A stretch of 64,000 nucleotides of DNA from positions 17,009,883-17,073,882 of the forward strand of contig NC_092802.1 of NCBI RefSeq assembly GCF_918797505.1, written 5' to 3'. Numbering within the stretch: position 1 is the stretch's first letter; each line of letters begins with the position of its first letter. Both the position numbers and the translations under genes were made by a program. This DNA comes from Bemisia tabaci. Lineage: Eukaryota > Arthropoda > Insecta > Hemiptera > Aleyrodidae. The notes beneath the pieces are model-generated. The model did no database searches. It saw only the letters and a program-made list of their open reading frames with translations, and had not been told where the DNA came from. This document shows, piece by piece, positions 1 through 10,517 of the stretch.

Positions 1-133
1 ATCGCTATTTTCTTTCCTTTTTTTAGGCTACAGGAAAGGACAATTGTCTCATTTTTCAAACCCGGAAAAAGAAGCGTCGCCGAGGAGATTCCACTCGCGG
101 CTCGAGTCTGAAAGAAGCTTGGCGGGGCCGCCG

Positions 134-688
134 CACAGTGGACCGAGGCAATAGGAGAGGTCGGACAAAATTTGGAAACTTTAAATGCTTTTAACTCCGT
201 TCATACAAGACTTTGAAGTTCTAAAAGTGGTTCCATTGGTTTCCTCGTGAAATTATCTTCAAACAGCACCCCTTTGAGTTTACAATGTGAGTAAATATAC
301 ATCAAAATTTGCAGTTTTAGTCAAAAATATCATGTCCGACCTCTCTAATGGAGAATTTGCACGCAATTTTTTTATTGCTTCATCTGAAAGTGCCTAATGA
401 GCTGAGTTCGCAATATTTTTCATAATTTTTTTCTGACATGGGAAATTGGAGAAAAATTGATTTAAAAGTGAGAAAATGCGCCGCCTTGTGACGTCATCTG
501 GCGGCATTTCCCATTTAAACACATGTATTTTAGCAGAATCGGTTATTTTGTCATATCTCCTCTAATAATCGCTCAATTTATGAATCAAGGGTATCTTCGT
601 GTTCAGTTCACTCAGAGGATTCCACTTAAACAGGAAATTCATCAAATTTCAGACCCTTGCAAATTCTCCATTGGCTCGATCCACCGTG
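134..688. mobile_element. Family A inverted-repeat element containing family B insert
   Basis: The outer ends are CACAGTGGACCGAG at 134 and the inverted CTCGATCCACCGTG ending at 688. Inside the left end lies GAGAGGTCGGACA, found inverted near 334-345. A second inverted pair, AATGGAGAATTTGCA (347-361) and its complement (658-672), delimits a roughly 325-bp family B insert that recurs at about 48165-48500. Superfamily unknown. Sibling copies at 40001 and 43078. Confidence 0.75.
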
Positions 689-992
689 CGCCGCGCCGCG
701 TGCGCGTTCCCGCCAACTCCAGCTCCAGCGCCCGAGCGCGCGAGGAGCGAGGACCGATTTCTCCCGAGAGTTCGAGGTTAGCCAGGTCCGTGATACATTT
801 CTACGAGCCACCGTGCCGCGCGGCCACAATCCACAATCCTAACAGCCACGACAACAAGCTCCACACCGAACTTTCTACCACGGCTTACCTACGATTTTTT
901 TTTACTTTTTGTTCCGTTTTAATTTTCCTCAAGCTCACGTCGGTCTGAAGGAGGTAGAGAGATGCGAGGTTCAGCGAGGTTCTGAGATTTCC
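689..992. other. GC-rich block next to family A end, no gene seen
   Basis: CpG-rich and directly adjacent to the right end of the family A element. A 141-residue open frame runs across the element boundary into this block; I do not believe it is a gene. A candidate promoter or exon is possible but unsupported. Confidence 0.4.
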
Positions 993-1217
993 TAGAGTCC
1001 CTTCATACTGAGAGTAAAGACGGTGCGAATCCATTTCTGATTGGTTCCCGTATTTTAGGCCTTCACAGTGCCACAAACGGGAATGAAGATTACGTTTTCA
1101 CCGATTGCAAAGATCATTAATTGGATTGGACCGGGGAATTGGAGGAACGGCAAGGAACAAACGGAATGAGAGAGGGATCGGAGCGGAGCCAGGAATTCGG
1201 GAATGAAGCGATCAAAG
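993..1217. mobile_element. hAT-type MITE, family C copy 1, right part missing
   Basis: Begins TAGAGTCCCTTCATACTGAG and matches family C until about 1217, where a family D element starts (CAGGGCCGG). The remainder of C is not found after D. Confidence 0.75.
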
Positions 1218-1218
1218 A

Positions 1219-1612
1219 CAGGGCCGGATTAAGGGGGTGGCCGCGTGGGCCGCGGCCCATGGCGGCAAAAGGTAGGGGGCGGCAAATTTTGCAATCTTTT
1301 TGAATGTAGGTACCAAAATAAGAGAGGAAAAATCGGACTCAGAAAATAAATTACAAACGAGAAGAGCCGACAAAATCTCTCATTTCCTGAGAGTAAACGT
1401 ATAGTAATCTCTAATTTTGTCGTCTTTCGGTGATACAAGAGACAATACCTTTAATTAGTCGAGTTAAGAGAGAAACCAAACACGCAATTTGACTCGGAAC
1501 CGAGCGGCGCGGCCGGCGGTCGGCATGAAACGCGCATAGCGCCTACAAGACTGCAAGAATACTCCACGCATTGCTCCAACACAGTGCGGTCGGCGCGGTG
1601 GCGGCGGAATGA
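1219..1612 (+). mobile_element. hAT-type element, family D copy 1, truncated
   Basis: Starts CAGGGCCGGATTAAGG and follows the 4614-5532 copy through one internal subrepeat (GCGCCTACAAGACTGCA) until about 1612, then loses similarity. The right terminus is absent. Confidence 0.75.
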
Positions 1613-3141
1613 AATCTACTCTTCAACGCACACTTTGCGTAGTCCACATCGCGCTATTTTAAATTTACCGCCTTTGCGGGCAGTTTCTGTTGGTCATCAG
1701 TAATCAGCAGTGTCAGCAGAGACACGTGAGAGTGGGGACGATCTAGCAGGGTTACTGCTTACTAGACTCTGCGGTTGCTTAGAGGGTCACGGGCAGGTTT
1801 CTTGTACGGATAGGCGGATCCAGACACTTCGCAAAGGGGAGGGGGGGCGTAAAGGCTCGCCCCCCAGAAAATTTTCGAAATTTAAAGCAACTGGTATGCA
1901 GTTTAATGCAATTTCCTCATGTAAAATTACCAAATACAAGCGCCCTCCCTTCGCCTTGACGTACGGCCCCCCAGTGTGCGCACCCCCGCCCCTTTGATTC
2001 GCTTATGCTTGCAGAGGCCCCCGAAATTTGAAAAAGCCACAGAAAGGAGGACCTTAGGTTAGTTAGAGGGAGGCCCAGCTGGGCCCAGTCGAGAGAAAGG
2101 GGCCTTGAAAACGTATCCGCACCCCGAGAACTTACGAGCCGGATCGATTCTGCTTAAGAGAACCTAACCTAAATAAACAAACATTCTCGCAAAAAAAAAA
2201 ATTCCCGCTTGTGATTTCAATCATTTTCAAGTGTTTGTTTCCTCTTTCTTTTTCGACAAAATAAATCAGTAAATCAATTGAAATCATACCCAATGCACGC
2301 TCTTGATAGTTAGCGAGATTGTTTGGTTTATTCAGGTTGTAGGCTTTCTTGCGTCTCTCTGTCAGCAGACCTGCAGATTGCCGGCCGCCGAGAAAAACTA
2401 CCTGCGGACGCAAGAAATTTAAAAACAAAAACAAAAAAAACAAAAAAAAAATGTTACAAACTACGCAGTTTGCGCGATTAGGATGGTTTTAGAAATTTTT
2501 GATGTGCTCAATGTGATTTCCATGAGATTATACCTGTCATTCGGGTACTTGTTAGTTAAGCGTATCTCCTATGTGACTCTCTGACAAACCGCAGATTTCA
2601 CAAGTAAAGACAGTGTGGCGTCTCCCAAATAATTTATCTCCGGTCAAAACTCAAGAGGGCGGTTTCAGGGACATTATATCAGCTTTTGCAATGCTCAAAG
2701 ACGAATTTCAGCGACATCTTTGGATAGAAAACTATATATAATCTCTGAGAGTAGGCCGGCATGAATTGCGCCGAGGCTTCAGATAAAACTTATCTGAAGC
2801 GATTTGACTCATCGCCTGTTAAGCCTCTCGAGCTTATATCGCGGCTCTGTCGGAGGAGAGGCTTTAACTCTATTCCTCTTAGGTCCTGAATAACATAGAG
2901 ATAAGTGTACATCGAGGCTCAACTCAAAATTTACTAGCGCGCTTTTGGCGCGAGAGCGATGATTTAAGTCGCTCCACTCCCTGAATGCACGTAATCTAAA
3001 GAAAATTTCCCGTTTGTAATCAGCACTCCAGACTACTGTGACCTACGAGAGGCATCATATCGCTCTGCAAAAACCGCTTTAAAAATGCGAAATAGCTCAT
3101 CGAGCTCACGCATCGTAATGGTCATCACCGTTGGGGGCATC
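1613..3141. other. Non-coding DNA, no gene recognised
   Basis: Mixed AT-rich DNA with short low-complexity runs near 2190 and 2425-2450. I see no domain-bearing ORF; frames of 95 and 103 residues here have no recognisable motif. Confidence 0.5.
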
Positions 3142-3549
3142 TAGAGTACCTATATTGAGAGAGTATGGCCACTGGGGTTACCACCTCTGATTGGCTAAGC
3201 CATCTTAGGCTAAATGGAGCCCTTAGAACCCAAAAATGGCGGACGCCATAAATTAATGTAATGCAAAATGACTCAAAATGTAGTTTTCTTTGCTTATCGT
3301 AACGAGAAATTTACCCAAATGCACTATTGCGACTTACATACATATTTTTAAGACTAATCGTGTGCAATTTTTGAGAAAAATTATCTTAGATGTAGTAAGG
3401 TTGGCAGCAAGTGCGGTTGGTGATAACCGTCAAAAGTTGGCAATGACCCCCCTCCCATCCACAAAAACCAAAACAAAGCACCGCCATTTTTGGGTCCTAA
3501 GCCTCTCCATGGGGCTCAGTGGCCATACTCTCTCAATATAGGTACTCTA
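3142..3549 (+). mobile_element. hAT-type MITE, family G copy 1
   Basis: 408 bp, ends TAGAGTACCTATATTGAG and its inverse, flanked by the perfect 8-bp duplication GGGGCATC (3134-3141 and 3550-3557). Both subterminal regions carry AAAATGGCGG-type motifs in inverted orientation. Non-autonomous; its small ORF is repeat-derived. Confidence 0.93.
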
Positions 3550-3564
3550 GGGGCATCTGCGGAC

Positions 3565-3729
3565 CAGTGGCGTGGCGTGAATTGCGATGTATCGATTGAT
3601 ATGCCATTTAAACCTATGGCAAAGAATCGATACTTAAGGTGTTCGCTGCGAACACCCTGTTTATCGATCCTTTTCCATAGGTTTAAATGACATTACAATC
3701 GATATATCGCAAATCACGCCACGCCACTG
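3565..3729. mobile_element. hAT-type palindromic MITE, family J copy 1
   Basis: 165 bp, almost wholly palindromic, ends CAGTGGCGTGGCG, flanked by the 8-bp duplication CTGCGGAC (3557-3564, 3730-3737). Its left duplication overlaps the right duplication of the G element by one base, so two hAT insertions abut here. Confidence 0.93.
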
Positions 3730-4158
3730 CTGCGGACAATTCCGGCTGCGCGTCGGTCGTTGAATTCTTTTATCAAATAAATCCCTATCTCAGCAATGCT
3801 ATTTATCGATTGAGATATTCTACATCGATTCAATAATCTAGGCATAGGGGGAGATTCAGGGCTGCGTCTCTATAAATCAACATAATCGAAATCAACTACC
3901 TATTTATACCTACCAAGAAAGTCGGTCACGTTCTTTACCTATTCTTCGACATTTCCGCCATTTTCTTCGATTGCTTAAGCTGAAGGGATGAAAAATTAGT
4001 GGCAACGGAATTAAGTTTAACCGCCTTTCTCGCCTCCTTCGGTGAAGATTGTGAGGAGATAACGGATCCCCAACTTTTGGAATCTGTTAAAAAAATTCTT
4101 CGACGTTTTTTGCTATCTCTAGTTTTTGAGAAAATTATCGACATACTTGTTTCTTCAA

Positions 4159-4362
4159 CACTGACAAAAATTTACAGGCTACAGGGACGTACTGTCCGTT
4201 CCAGGCTCAGCGGCCGAAAGTTCCAGGTGCTTGGAGCCGTGGCTTTGACTGATCCGCGTGCTCCGCCCGGAACTGTCGGCCCCTGAGCCCGGAACGCGGA
4301 CGGTACATCTATGTGCATATGACCCGTAAGCACGGCTTCCACAGCCGGAGTTTTTTTCAGTG
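4159..4362. mobile_element. Possible CACTG-ended short element
   Basis: Starts CACTGACAAAAA and ends TTTTTTTCAGTG. The ends resemble those of the elements at 40759 and 59152. The interior is GC-rich. CACTG ends suggest the CMC (CACTA/Chapaev) group, but I did not find a clear target duplication. Confidence 0.4.
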
Positions 4363-4613
4363 AATTTCCCTTGCTTCTAGTAACACTGCCTCCAGTAGAT
4401 ACGCATCATAAAATGCGTTTATCCCCTCTGGGTCCAGTTGATATTGACGTAGGAATCATATCTTAGCGTCTTGCGTGTCCGCAAAAGAACTCCCCCTCTC
4501 ACTTATACTCTGTACTCGTCAGTTTCCGGCCCCCTCTTTTTAGGTTTGTGTAACGTGGGTCTGAGCCTACCCTGGAGAATTGCGTCTTTTTTCAATAATA
4601 GTTTTCAAACTTA

Positions 4614-5532
4614 CAGGGCCGGATTAAGGGGGTGGCCACATGGGCCGGGGCCCATGGCGGCAAATTTAGGGGGCGTCAAATTTTGCAATTTTTTTAAATG
4701 TTGCTATAAAGAAAAATCGGATACAGACAAAAAATTACAAACGAATAAAGGTGACAAAATCTCTCATTTCCTGAGAGTAAATCTCTAATTTTGTCGTCTT
4801 TCTGTGATACAATAGACAGCACCTTTAATTAGTCGAGTTAAGACTAAGAGAGAAACCGAACACGGTATTTGGCCTGGAACGGCGCGGCGCAGAGAGCAAT
4901 GATGAGAGAACTTGAAATGAAAAGGAGAAACCCTCGGCGCTGCGCGGCGCGGCGGCGGTCGGCATATAACACATATTAGCGCCTACAAGACTGCCCGAAT
5001 ACTTCACGCATTGCGTCAAAGACAGTGCGGTCGCTGCGGTCAGCAGCGGACGGCGTGAATAGCATAGCGCCTACAAAACTGCATGAATACTTCACGCATT
5101 GCGTCAAAGATAGTGCGTGCAGCAGCGGTCGGCGTGAAACACATAGCGCATACAAGACTGTTTAGGTACTTCACGCAGTGCGCCAAACACAGTGCGGTCA
5201 GCGCGGCGCGGCGGCGGAAGTTAAAATTATTAAACCACATTTATGTTTGTTCCTTTATAGTATTTTCGTTCATTTCATATAAATGGAAGGCCTTGTCCAC
5301 ACAGAGATAGGTTTACGGAACTTAACTTTTGCGCCAAGTTCCGTGAAATTTTGCTAGTAATGTTGACAGGGCTTTTGCAAAAAATGTGTCCAACACGAGC
5401 AAAGGCGTATTATGCGCCCCTCGCCCTCCGGCACGTTCACTTGATGGTTTTTATTGATGTTTCAAAACGAATGAGAAGGGAGCGGCAAAATACAGGCGGC
5501 CCATGGGCGGCAAGTAAGTAAATCCGACCCTG
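4614..5532 (+). mobile_element. hAT-type element with internal tandem repeats, family D copy 2
   Basis: 919 bp between CAGGGCCGGATT and its diverged inverse AATCCGACCCTG. The 8-bp duplication is CAAACTTA/CAAACCTA (7 of 8). The centre holds three tandem subrepeats of about 75 bp based on GCGCCTACAAGACTGCATG ... CACGCATTGCGTCAAA ... GTGCGGTC. No transposase frame. Confidence 0.9.
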
Positions 5533-5540
5533 CAAACCTA

Positions 5541-6708
5541 TCGAAATATTTTCACACACACTTCGCATATATACACTTCGTACCTACATATGATTTTGTG
5601 ATCCAAAACTACTTTTCCAACCTGTTTTTCACCCAAAACTAGACAATGTTTCATACCTTACCGTCACTCACGCGTTATTACGGGGTTGTTCCCATTCTCG
5701 CATATCACGAGACGTAATTCATGATCAGGCTCCTATAATACCTTTATTTAAATCATCATGTTACTTCAGACCGCTCTGGTTGGTAGATCAAACATGCTGT
5801 CAACTAATGAAAAGTCTAAATATTGACCTTTGCCATTTTACACGGGCGGTTGCGTGCGATCGCGGCTTTCGACGGATTTTCGCGGGTCCTCGCACCTGTT
5901 TTGCGTCATCAAAATATCTAATTCATCCGCTTTTCTTTTAGCTCCTCGTGTCCCTGTCCATCGTTCCTGTGCGGATAGTGCCAGTGGAGGATCCGCGTAG
6001 AGTGACTAAAGGAGACGGTCATTTGGGACAATTCCCGCCTCCCAGAGGACAGTGAAATCTGAAATATCGGAGGAAAAAACTCCCATGGATAAAAATGTGC
6101 GCCCATTCAGCATTTTGACTTCCGTCGATGAATGTTGACGGATTTTACACCGATTTATTTTTCTTCAGTGACGACGCGTAAGATGAAACTTGGGAGGGGG
6201 GGTGTCCATCGGTCGAGGGGGGGGGAGGGGGGTGTTCATCGGTCGAGGGAGTCCTCCGAAGGAAAATGTTTGAAACCTGGGCACCTCCAGGGCGCAATTT
6301 TCTGTTATTTTCACCGTAAAAGATCACCCAAAAAGAAATATAAAAATAATCAGGAATTAGAAAACCGTCCTTGCCTGATACTCGCGCCGATACGGTTTAT
6401 CTAGAACGGTAGCGAAAAAGGCAAGAATATACGCCAAGACAGATAAATCAACTGAGCAGTGTTTTTCTAACTTCGACGAAATAACTATATTTTGGCGACC
6501 ACATTACTAATTAGGACGTATGTACGCTGAAAGGAAAGTTCTTTTTTTGCATAATTACGTTCATATGGTCTCTCCATAAAAAAGAAATATTTCAGTGCGC
6601 ACTTGATTTTTCAAATTGGGTACATAGTACTTTCTCTCCTTATAGCTGTTCCTTCTTTCCTAGGATCTCTTCTCTTTTTTTAATCAAAGAGGAAGGCGTT
6701 GCCACCAT
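5541..6708. other. Non-coding DNA with G-rich patch
   Basis: No gene recognised. A G-rich direct repeat (GTGTCCATCGGTCGAG / GTGTTCATCGGTCGAG within runs of G) lies at about 6190-6250. Confidence 0.5.
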
Positions 6709-7016
6709 GGCTCCCTCCAAAACTGTCTATGTTCCCAGCGGGCTGATTATTGAAACTGATAGACTAAGCAATAGACAAAGAAGACAAAAATGATATGGAG
6801 AGATCCTATTGGTGGAGGCGGGTGGTTGCAATGGACGAATTACGTAGGTAATAGACTAACTAACAGCAACCCACGAGAGATCCGATAGTTAGTCCATCAT
6901 TTACCCCCTTAGTCTATAAGAACCACCCATTTCAACCAATAGGATCGCTTTATACCCCTATGTCTTCTTTGTCTATAGCTTTGTCTATCAATTTCAATAA
7001 TCGGCCCGCAGGCAAG
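6709..7016 (+). pseudogene. Possible first coding exon interrupted by a MITE
   Basis: ATG at 6709 sits in an ideal Kozak context (GCCACCATGG). The frame MAPSKTVYVP is cut at 6738 by a 270-bp inverted-repeat element. Removing the element and one CAG copy would give a short exon ending CAAG/GTAAGA at about 7016, in the phase accepted by the 10278 exon. As it stands, the frame runs into the element and stops. Speculative: it could be chance. Confidence 0.25.
6739..7008. mobile_element. Inverted-repeat MITE, family S
   Basis: Ends CGGGCTGATTATTGAAACTG and inverse, about 40 bp of inverted repeat per side, flanked by CAG/CAG. The 3-bp flank could be a target duplication or part of the ends. Superfamily unassigned. 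Confidence 0.75.
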
Positions 7017-7079
7017 GTAAGAACGTCCAGGATCTGGACGGTTGGCGCGACATGCAAACTGGAAGAAAGAAGTAGCCGG

Positions 7080-7345
7080 CCGCGTTATTAGTTAGCGCGG
7101 TGACTCGGGGACTCGGAGTCCTGGGGCCGCGCTGGGGTGAATCGGAATCCAACTCGGCGACGGCAACGGCAGCGCGAGCGAGCACTGCGCAAAAACAGCA
7201 AAACTGCCGCGGAAATCCGCCGAAGATACGCGGTTTTAACCTAGCACGGCGGAGCAGACTGACAGACTACTTGCTCAGCCAAATGCCAAGGCAACCAGCA
7301 CCGAGCTGCTTCGCACAGTGGAAACTAAGAATGGCTGGATGACAG
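7080..7345. other. GC-rich block, no gene recognised
   Basis: CpG-rich, with open frames on both strands that look compositional. Could be a promoter-like island for the interrupted exon at 6709 or for an unseen transcript; unsupported. Confidence 0.3.
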
Positions 7346-7371
7346 AGGCGTCATTTCCGGCTGTTCTTGTG

Positions 7372-7424
7372 TGAGGGGGAGGGGGAGGGGGGAGGGGGGA
7401 GGGGGGGAGGGGGGGAGGGGGGGC
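7372..7424 (+). repeat. G-rich tract, quadruplex-prone
   Basis: About 50 bp of G runs (4-8 Gs) separated by single A. Several GGG blocks with one-base loops meet the usual G-quadruplex pattern on the + strand. Confidence 0.85.
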
Positions 7425-7429
7425 TCAGA

Positions 7430-8279
7430 ACAAAAATCTTGAAAATGCCTAAATTTAATTCTAAGGAGGGGTTATTTCTAAAATCCATTGGGAGAGCAAT
7501 CATCCACCCTTCTGCCCTCCCCGACTGACGCCTCTGCTGGATGAACTTGTTTTATTTGTTCACGGAGAGAAGGTTTCATGATCACAGAGAGGAAAGAATC
7601 GTTGCCCTCACGGTGTTCTTAGTGATTTCCAGTCTCTAGTCATAGCAGATTTCTATTTGATAACGGATCCTATAAGGTGGATCGAGAGATAGCTCAAGTG
7701 GAGAGGGCGTTTGGCAATGTGGAATAGGGGGAGGACAGCCCCAGACGAACAGGGCGGATCTAGGGATCCCGGGAAATTTTTCGACAAGAGAGTCCTTTGG
7801 ATCGAATTTTAGGCAATCTTAGGATGAGTTCGGGGAGTTCCACGGTGGATAAATACCTCCTGACTATCCTGCGGATAATCCATCTGGACCCCCTTCCTCC
7901 ATAGAGCGTTACGTATGAATGAAGTATCTAGAGACTGTATATACATAGGGACCGCGCGCGTAAACAAACCCCCCCCCCCCCCCCCCCCCACGGTGTGAAG
8001 GTACTTGCGGCAGTCAACGGGTGATGACTGCTGACGATAGCGTTCAGCGATTCCTTCAGTAGTCCATGCCTGTATGTAATAGTCGCTATTACGACGCGCT
8101 GGGGCGCTCTGCGACGCCTACCCGCCACAGGAATCTGTCATGCTAGAGATCCTCCGGAAACTGGCACCTCTTCATCTCTTTACGGATGCCCTCTACCCTT
8201 GGGATCCCCCTCTCTACAATTTCTAGATCGTTGGAGAGTACGGATTCACCGAATCGGATTCAGATGGTCCGATCCACCG
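7430..8279. other. Non-coding DNA with 21-C homopolymer
   Basis: No gene recognised. A run of 21 C occupies 7969-7989. Confidence 0.5.
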
Positions 8280-8687
8280 TAGAGTACCTATATTGAGAGA
8301 GTATGGCCACTGGTGTTACCACCTCTGATTGGCTCAGCCATCTTAGGCTGAATGGAGTCCTTAGGACCCAAAAATGGCGGACGCCATAAATTAATGTAAT
8401 GCAAAATGACTCAAAATGTAGTTTTCTTTGCTAATCGTAACGAGAAATTTACGCAAATGCACTATTGCGACTTCTTTATATATTTTTAAGGCTAATCGTG
8501 TTCAATTTTTGAGAAATATTATCTTGGATGTAGTAAGGTTGGCAGCAAGTGCGGTTGGTGAAAATCGTCAAAAGTTGGCAATGACCCCCCTCCCATCCAC
8601 AAAAACCAAAACAAAGCACCGCCATTTTTGGGTCCTAAGCCTCTCCATGGGGCCCAGTGGCCATACTCTCTCAATAGAGGTACTCTA
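8280..8687 (+). mobile_element. hAT-type MITE, family G copy 2
   Basis: 408 bp, same ends as copy 1 (TAGAGTACC...GGTACTCTA). Flanks ATCCACCG/ATCCGCTG agree at 6 of 8 positions, an aged duplication. It lies 45 bp from an opposite-strand copy. Confidence 0.9.
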
Positions 8688-8732
8688 ATCCGCTGCGGCG
8701 AAAATACGCTTCAAGTTGCCATTGCTCCTACT

Positions 8733-9143
8733 TAGAGTACCTATATTGAGAGAGTATGGCCACTGGGCCCCATGGAGAGGCTTAGGACCCAAAAATGACG
8801 GTGCTTTGTTTTGGTTTTTGTGGATGGGAGGGGGGTCATTGCCAACTATTGACGGTTATCACCAACCGCACTTGCTGCCAACTTACTACATCCAAGATAA
8901 TTTTTCTCAAACATTGCACACGATTAGCCTTAAAAATATGTAAATAAGTCGCAAGAGTGCATTTGGGTAAATTTCTCGTTACGATAAGCAAAGAAAACTA
9001 CATACCTATTGAGTCATTTTGCATTACACTAATTTATAGCGTCCGCCATTTTTGGGCCCTAAGGGCTCCATTCAGCCTAAGATGGCTGAGCCAATCAGAG
9101 GTGGTAACACCAGTGGCCATACTCTCTCAATATAGGTACTCTA
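8733..9143 (-). mobile_element. hAT-type MITE, family G copy 3, inverted
   Basis: 411 bp in the opposite orientation to copies 1 and 2, flanked by the perfect 8-bp duplication CTCCTACT (8725-8732, 9144-9151). Abuts the CpG island. Confidence 0.93.
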
Positions 9144-9480
9144 CTCCTACTGTGCGCCGAGCGAGTCCGAGTTGCCGCTCGCGACCTGAAGAGGCGCGCG
9201 GATCGCGAGGCGCTTTTCCGCGGCGACAAAAACACGCCGCGGGTGCGTCACGCGGCTCGGCCCGTGTCTCCCGCCCTTCCGCCTCCCCGGCATCCTCGCC
9301 CTCACGAACGGACAAATGCCTCGCTCCCCAATCAAGCGACTGCCTCCCCGTCATCGGTTGTCGCCGTCAGTTCGGATCCACGCACGCTTCCCGCGTGATT
9401 TTCTGCCTCCGACTCCACGTGGCGTGCCTCCTCACAGTTCCCGCGGTGTGATTTAAGTTAGTTTATCTCAGGCTCGAAAC
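9144..9480 (+). promoter_or_regulatory. CpG island, candidate MADF-BESS promoter
   Basis: About 300 bp are very rich in CG dinucleotides, lying 0.8 kb upstream of exon 1 and directly after an inverted pair of G elements. A candidate 5'UTR donor, AAG/GTAAAA, follows at 9663/9664. The long open frames here (164 aa on +, 75 aa on -) look compositional rather than coding. Confidence 0.45.
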
Positions 9481-9531
9481 CGATTGTAACGTTTACAGAA
9501 TGTGTATCGAATGGAAATCTCCTCTTTCAGA

Positions 9532-10123
9532 TTTAGTTCCCCGCGATTTCTCTTTACGGAAGTAAGACGGAAAAAGCTTTCTGTATCCCCCTTTTTTCAG
9601 TGTTGCCAATGAGTTACAAACTCATCTTTGTCCCTCGATTCTGTTCACTGGGATTTCAATCAAGGTAAAACTAGAGTCCCTTATACTGAGAGTCAAGACA
9701 ACACCCCCTCATGGAGTCACAAACGGGAATAAAGATTACAGAAATTGAACGTTTTATGTAATCCTTGATCGGCCCATTCTCGAATTCCTTTCTCCGTTCC
9801 TTCTCTCATTCCGTTTGTTCCTTGCCGAACCCATAATTACCTGGTCAATTCCAGATTATAATCTTTGCAATCGGTGAAAATGTAATCTTTATTCCCGTTT
9901 GTGACACAGTGAAGGCCTAAAATACGGGAACCAATCAGAAATGGATTCACATTGTCTTGACTCTCAGTTTAAAGGGACTCTAGTTTAGCTAAGTCCCGCG
10001 ATTTCTCTTTACGGAAGTAAGACGGGAAAAGCTTTCTCTACCCCCCCCCCTTGTTTCAGTGTTGCCAATGAGTTATAAACTCATCTTTTTCCCTCGATTC
10101 TGTTCACTGAGATTTCAATCAAG
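9532..10123 (+). repeat. 140-bp direct duplication flanking a hAT element
   Basis: 9532-9671 and about 9984-10123 are near-identical (CGCGATTTCTCTTTACGG start, CAATCAAGGTAAAAC end). Between them sits a 311-bp family C element. Each copy ends in a possible splice donor AAG/GTAAAA. The duplication lies between the CpG island and MADF-BESS exon 1, so it probably falls in the 5'UTR or first intron. Confidence 0.8.
9672..9982. mobile_element. hAT-type MITE, family C copy 2
   Basis: A complete copy bounded by TAGAGTCCC and GGGACTCTA inverted ends with long subterminal inverted repeats (CTGAGAGTCAAGACAA). It matches the copies at 993, 43916 and 61941. No matching 8-bp duplication flanks it; the surrounding duplication may have reshuffled the flanks. 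Confidence 0.85.
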
Positions 10124-10277
10124 GTAAAACGACATCTTAACGCTGCGCCGCTGAACAATCACTCAGTACCTCTTCAGTATAGTTATTCGTTGCCTCGAGA
10201 CTTCATCCGCTAGAGGGCGCTCTTTGGTATATCACCCGCATCACTCTACTTTTCCCCCAATTCGCGGGTGCTTGCAG

Positions 10278-10517
10278 AGGTCCTCCATCTGGTAAAAAGG
10301 TTGAAGGACAGGTTGAGGTTGAGACCAATGCCTCAGACCCCGCTCTGCTGCCACAGCTCCATAATGCGCTCCTCGGACTCGCCGTCGTTCAACATCCAAT
10401 TCGTCAACATCATCAAGAAGTACCCGGTCCTTTATTCGGCCAGCAATATGGGCTACGAGGTTAAGGAGGAGCTGGAAACCGCCTGGGATTGCGTCGCCAG
10501 AGAGGTCGGCGAATCAG
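10278..10517 (+). CDS. MADF-BESS exon 1: first half of MADF domain
   Basis: An acceptor-like tract ending GGGTGCTTGCAG stops at 10277, so this exon probably begins at 10278 with upstream 5'UTR sequence elsewhere. The frame is open from 10214. The first ATG is 10328 and a second is 10364. Coding sequence ends at 10517 with one base of a split codon, followed by the donor GTGAGACT. Encoded residues 21-63 cover MADF helices 1 and 2, with the conserved YPVLY and AWDCVA positions. The start could instead lie in an earlier spliced exon, because the frame is open upstream of both ATGs. Confidence 0.8.

Noticed and set aside
523..948. 141-residue + strand ORF
   Set aside because: Runs across the B element, the A end and a GC-rich block; no domain, and composition follows the DNA.
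3290..8688. Similar 83- and 86-residue ORFs at 3290 and 8428
   Set aside because: Both are the same segment of the G MITE; repetition, not gene conservation.
8957..9451. 164-residue + strand ORF over the CpG island
   Set aside because: Starts inside a G element and continues into CpG-rich DNA; Arg/Ser/Pro-rich on every strand, so better explained by composition.
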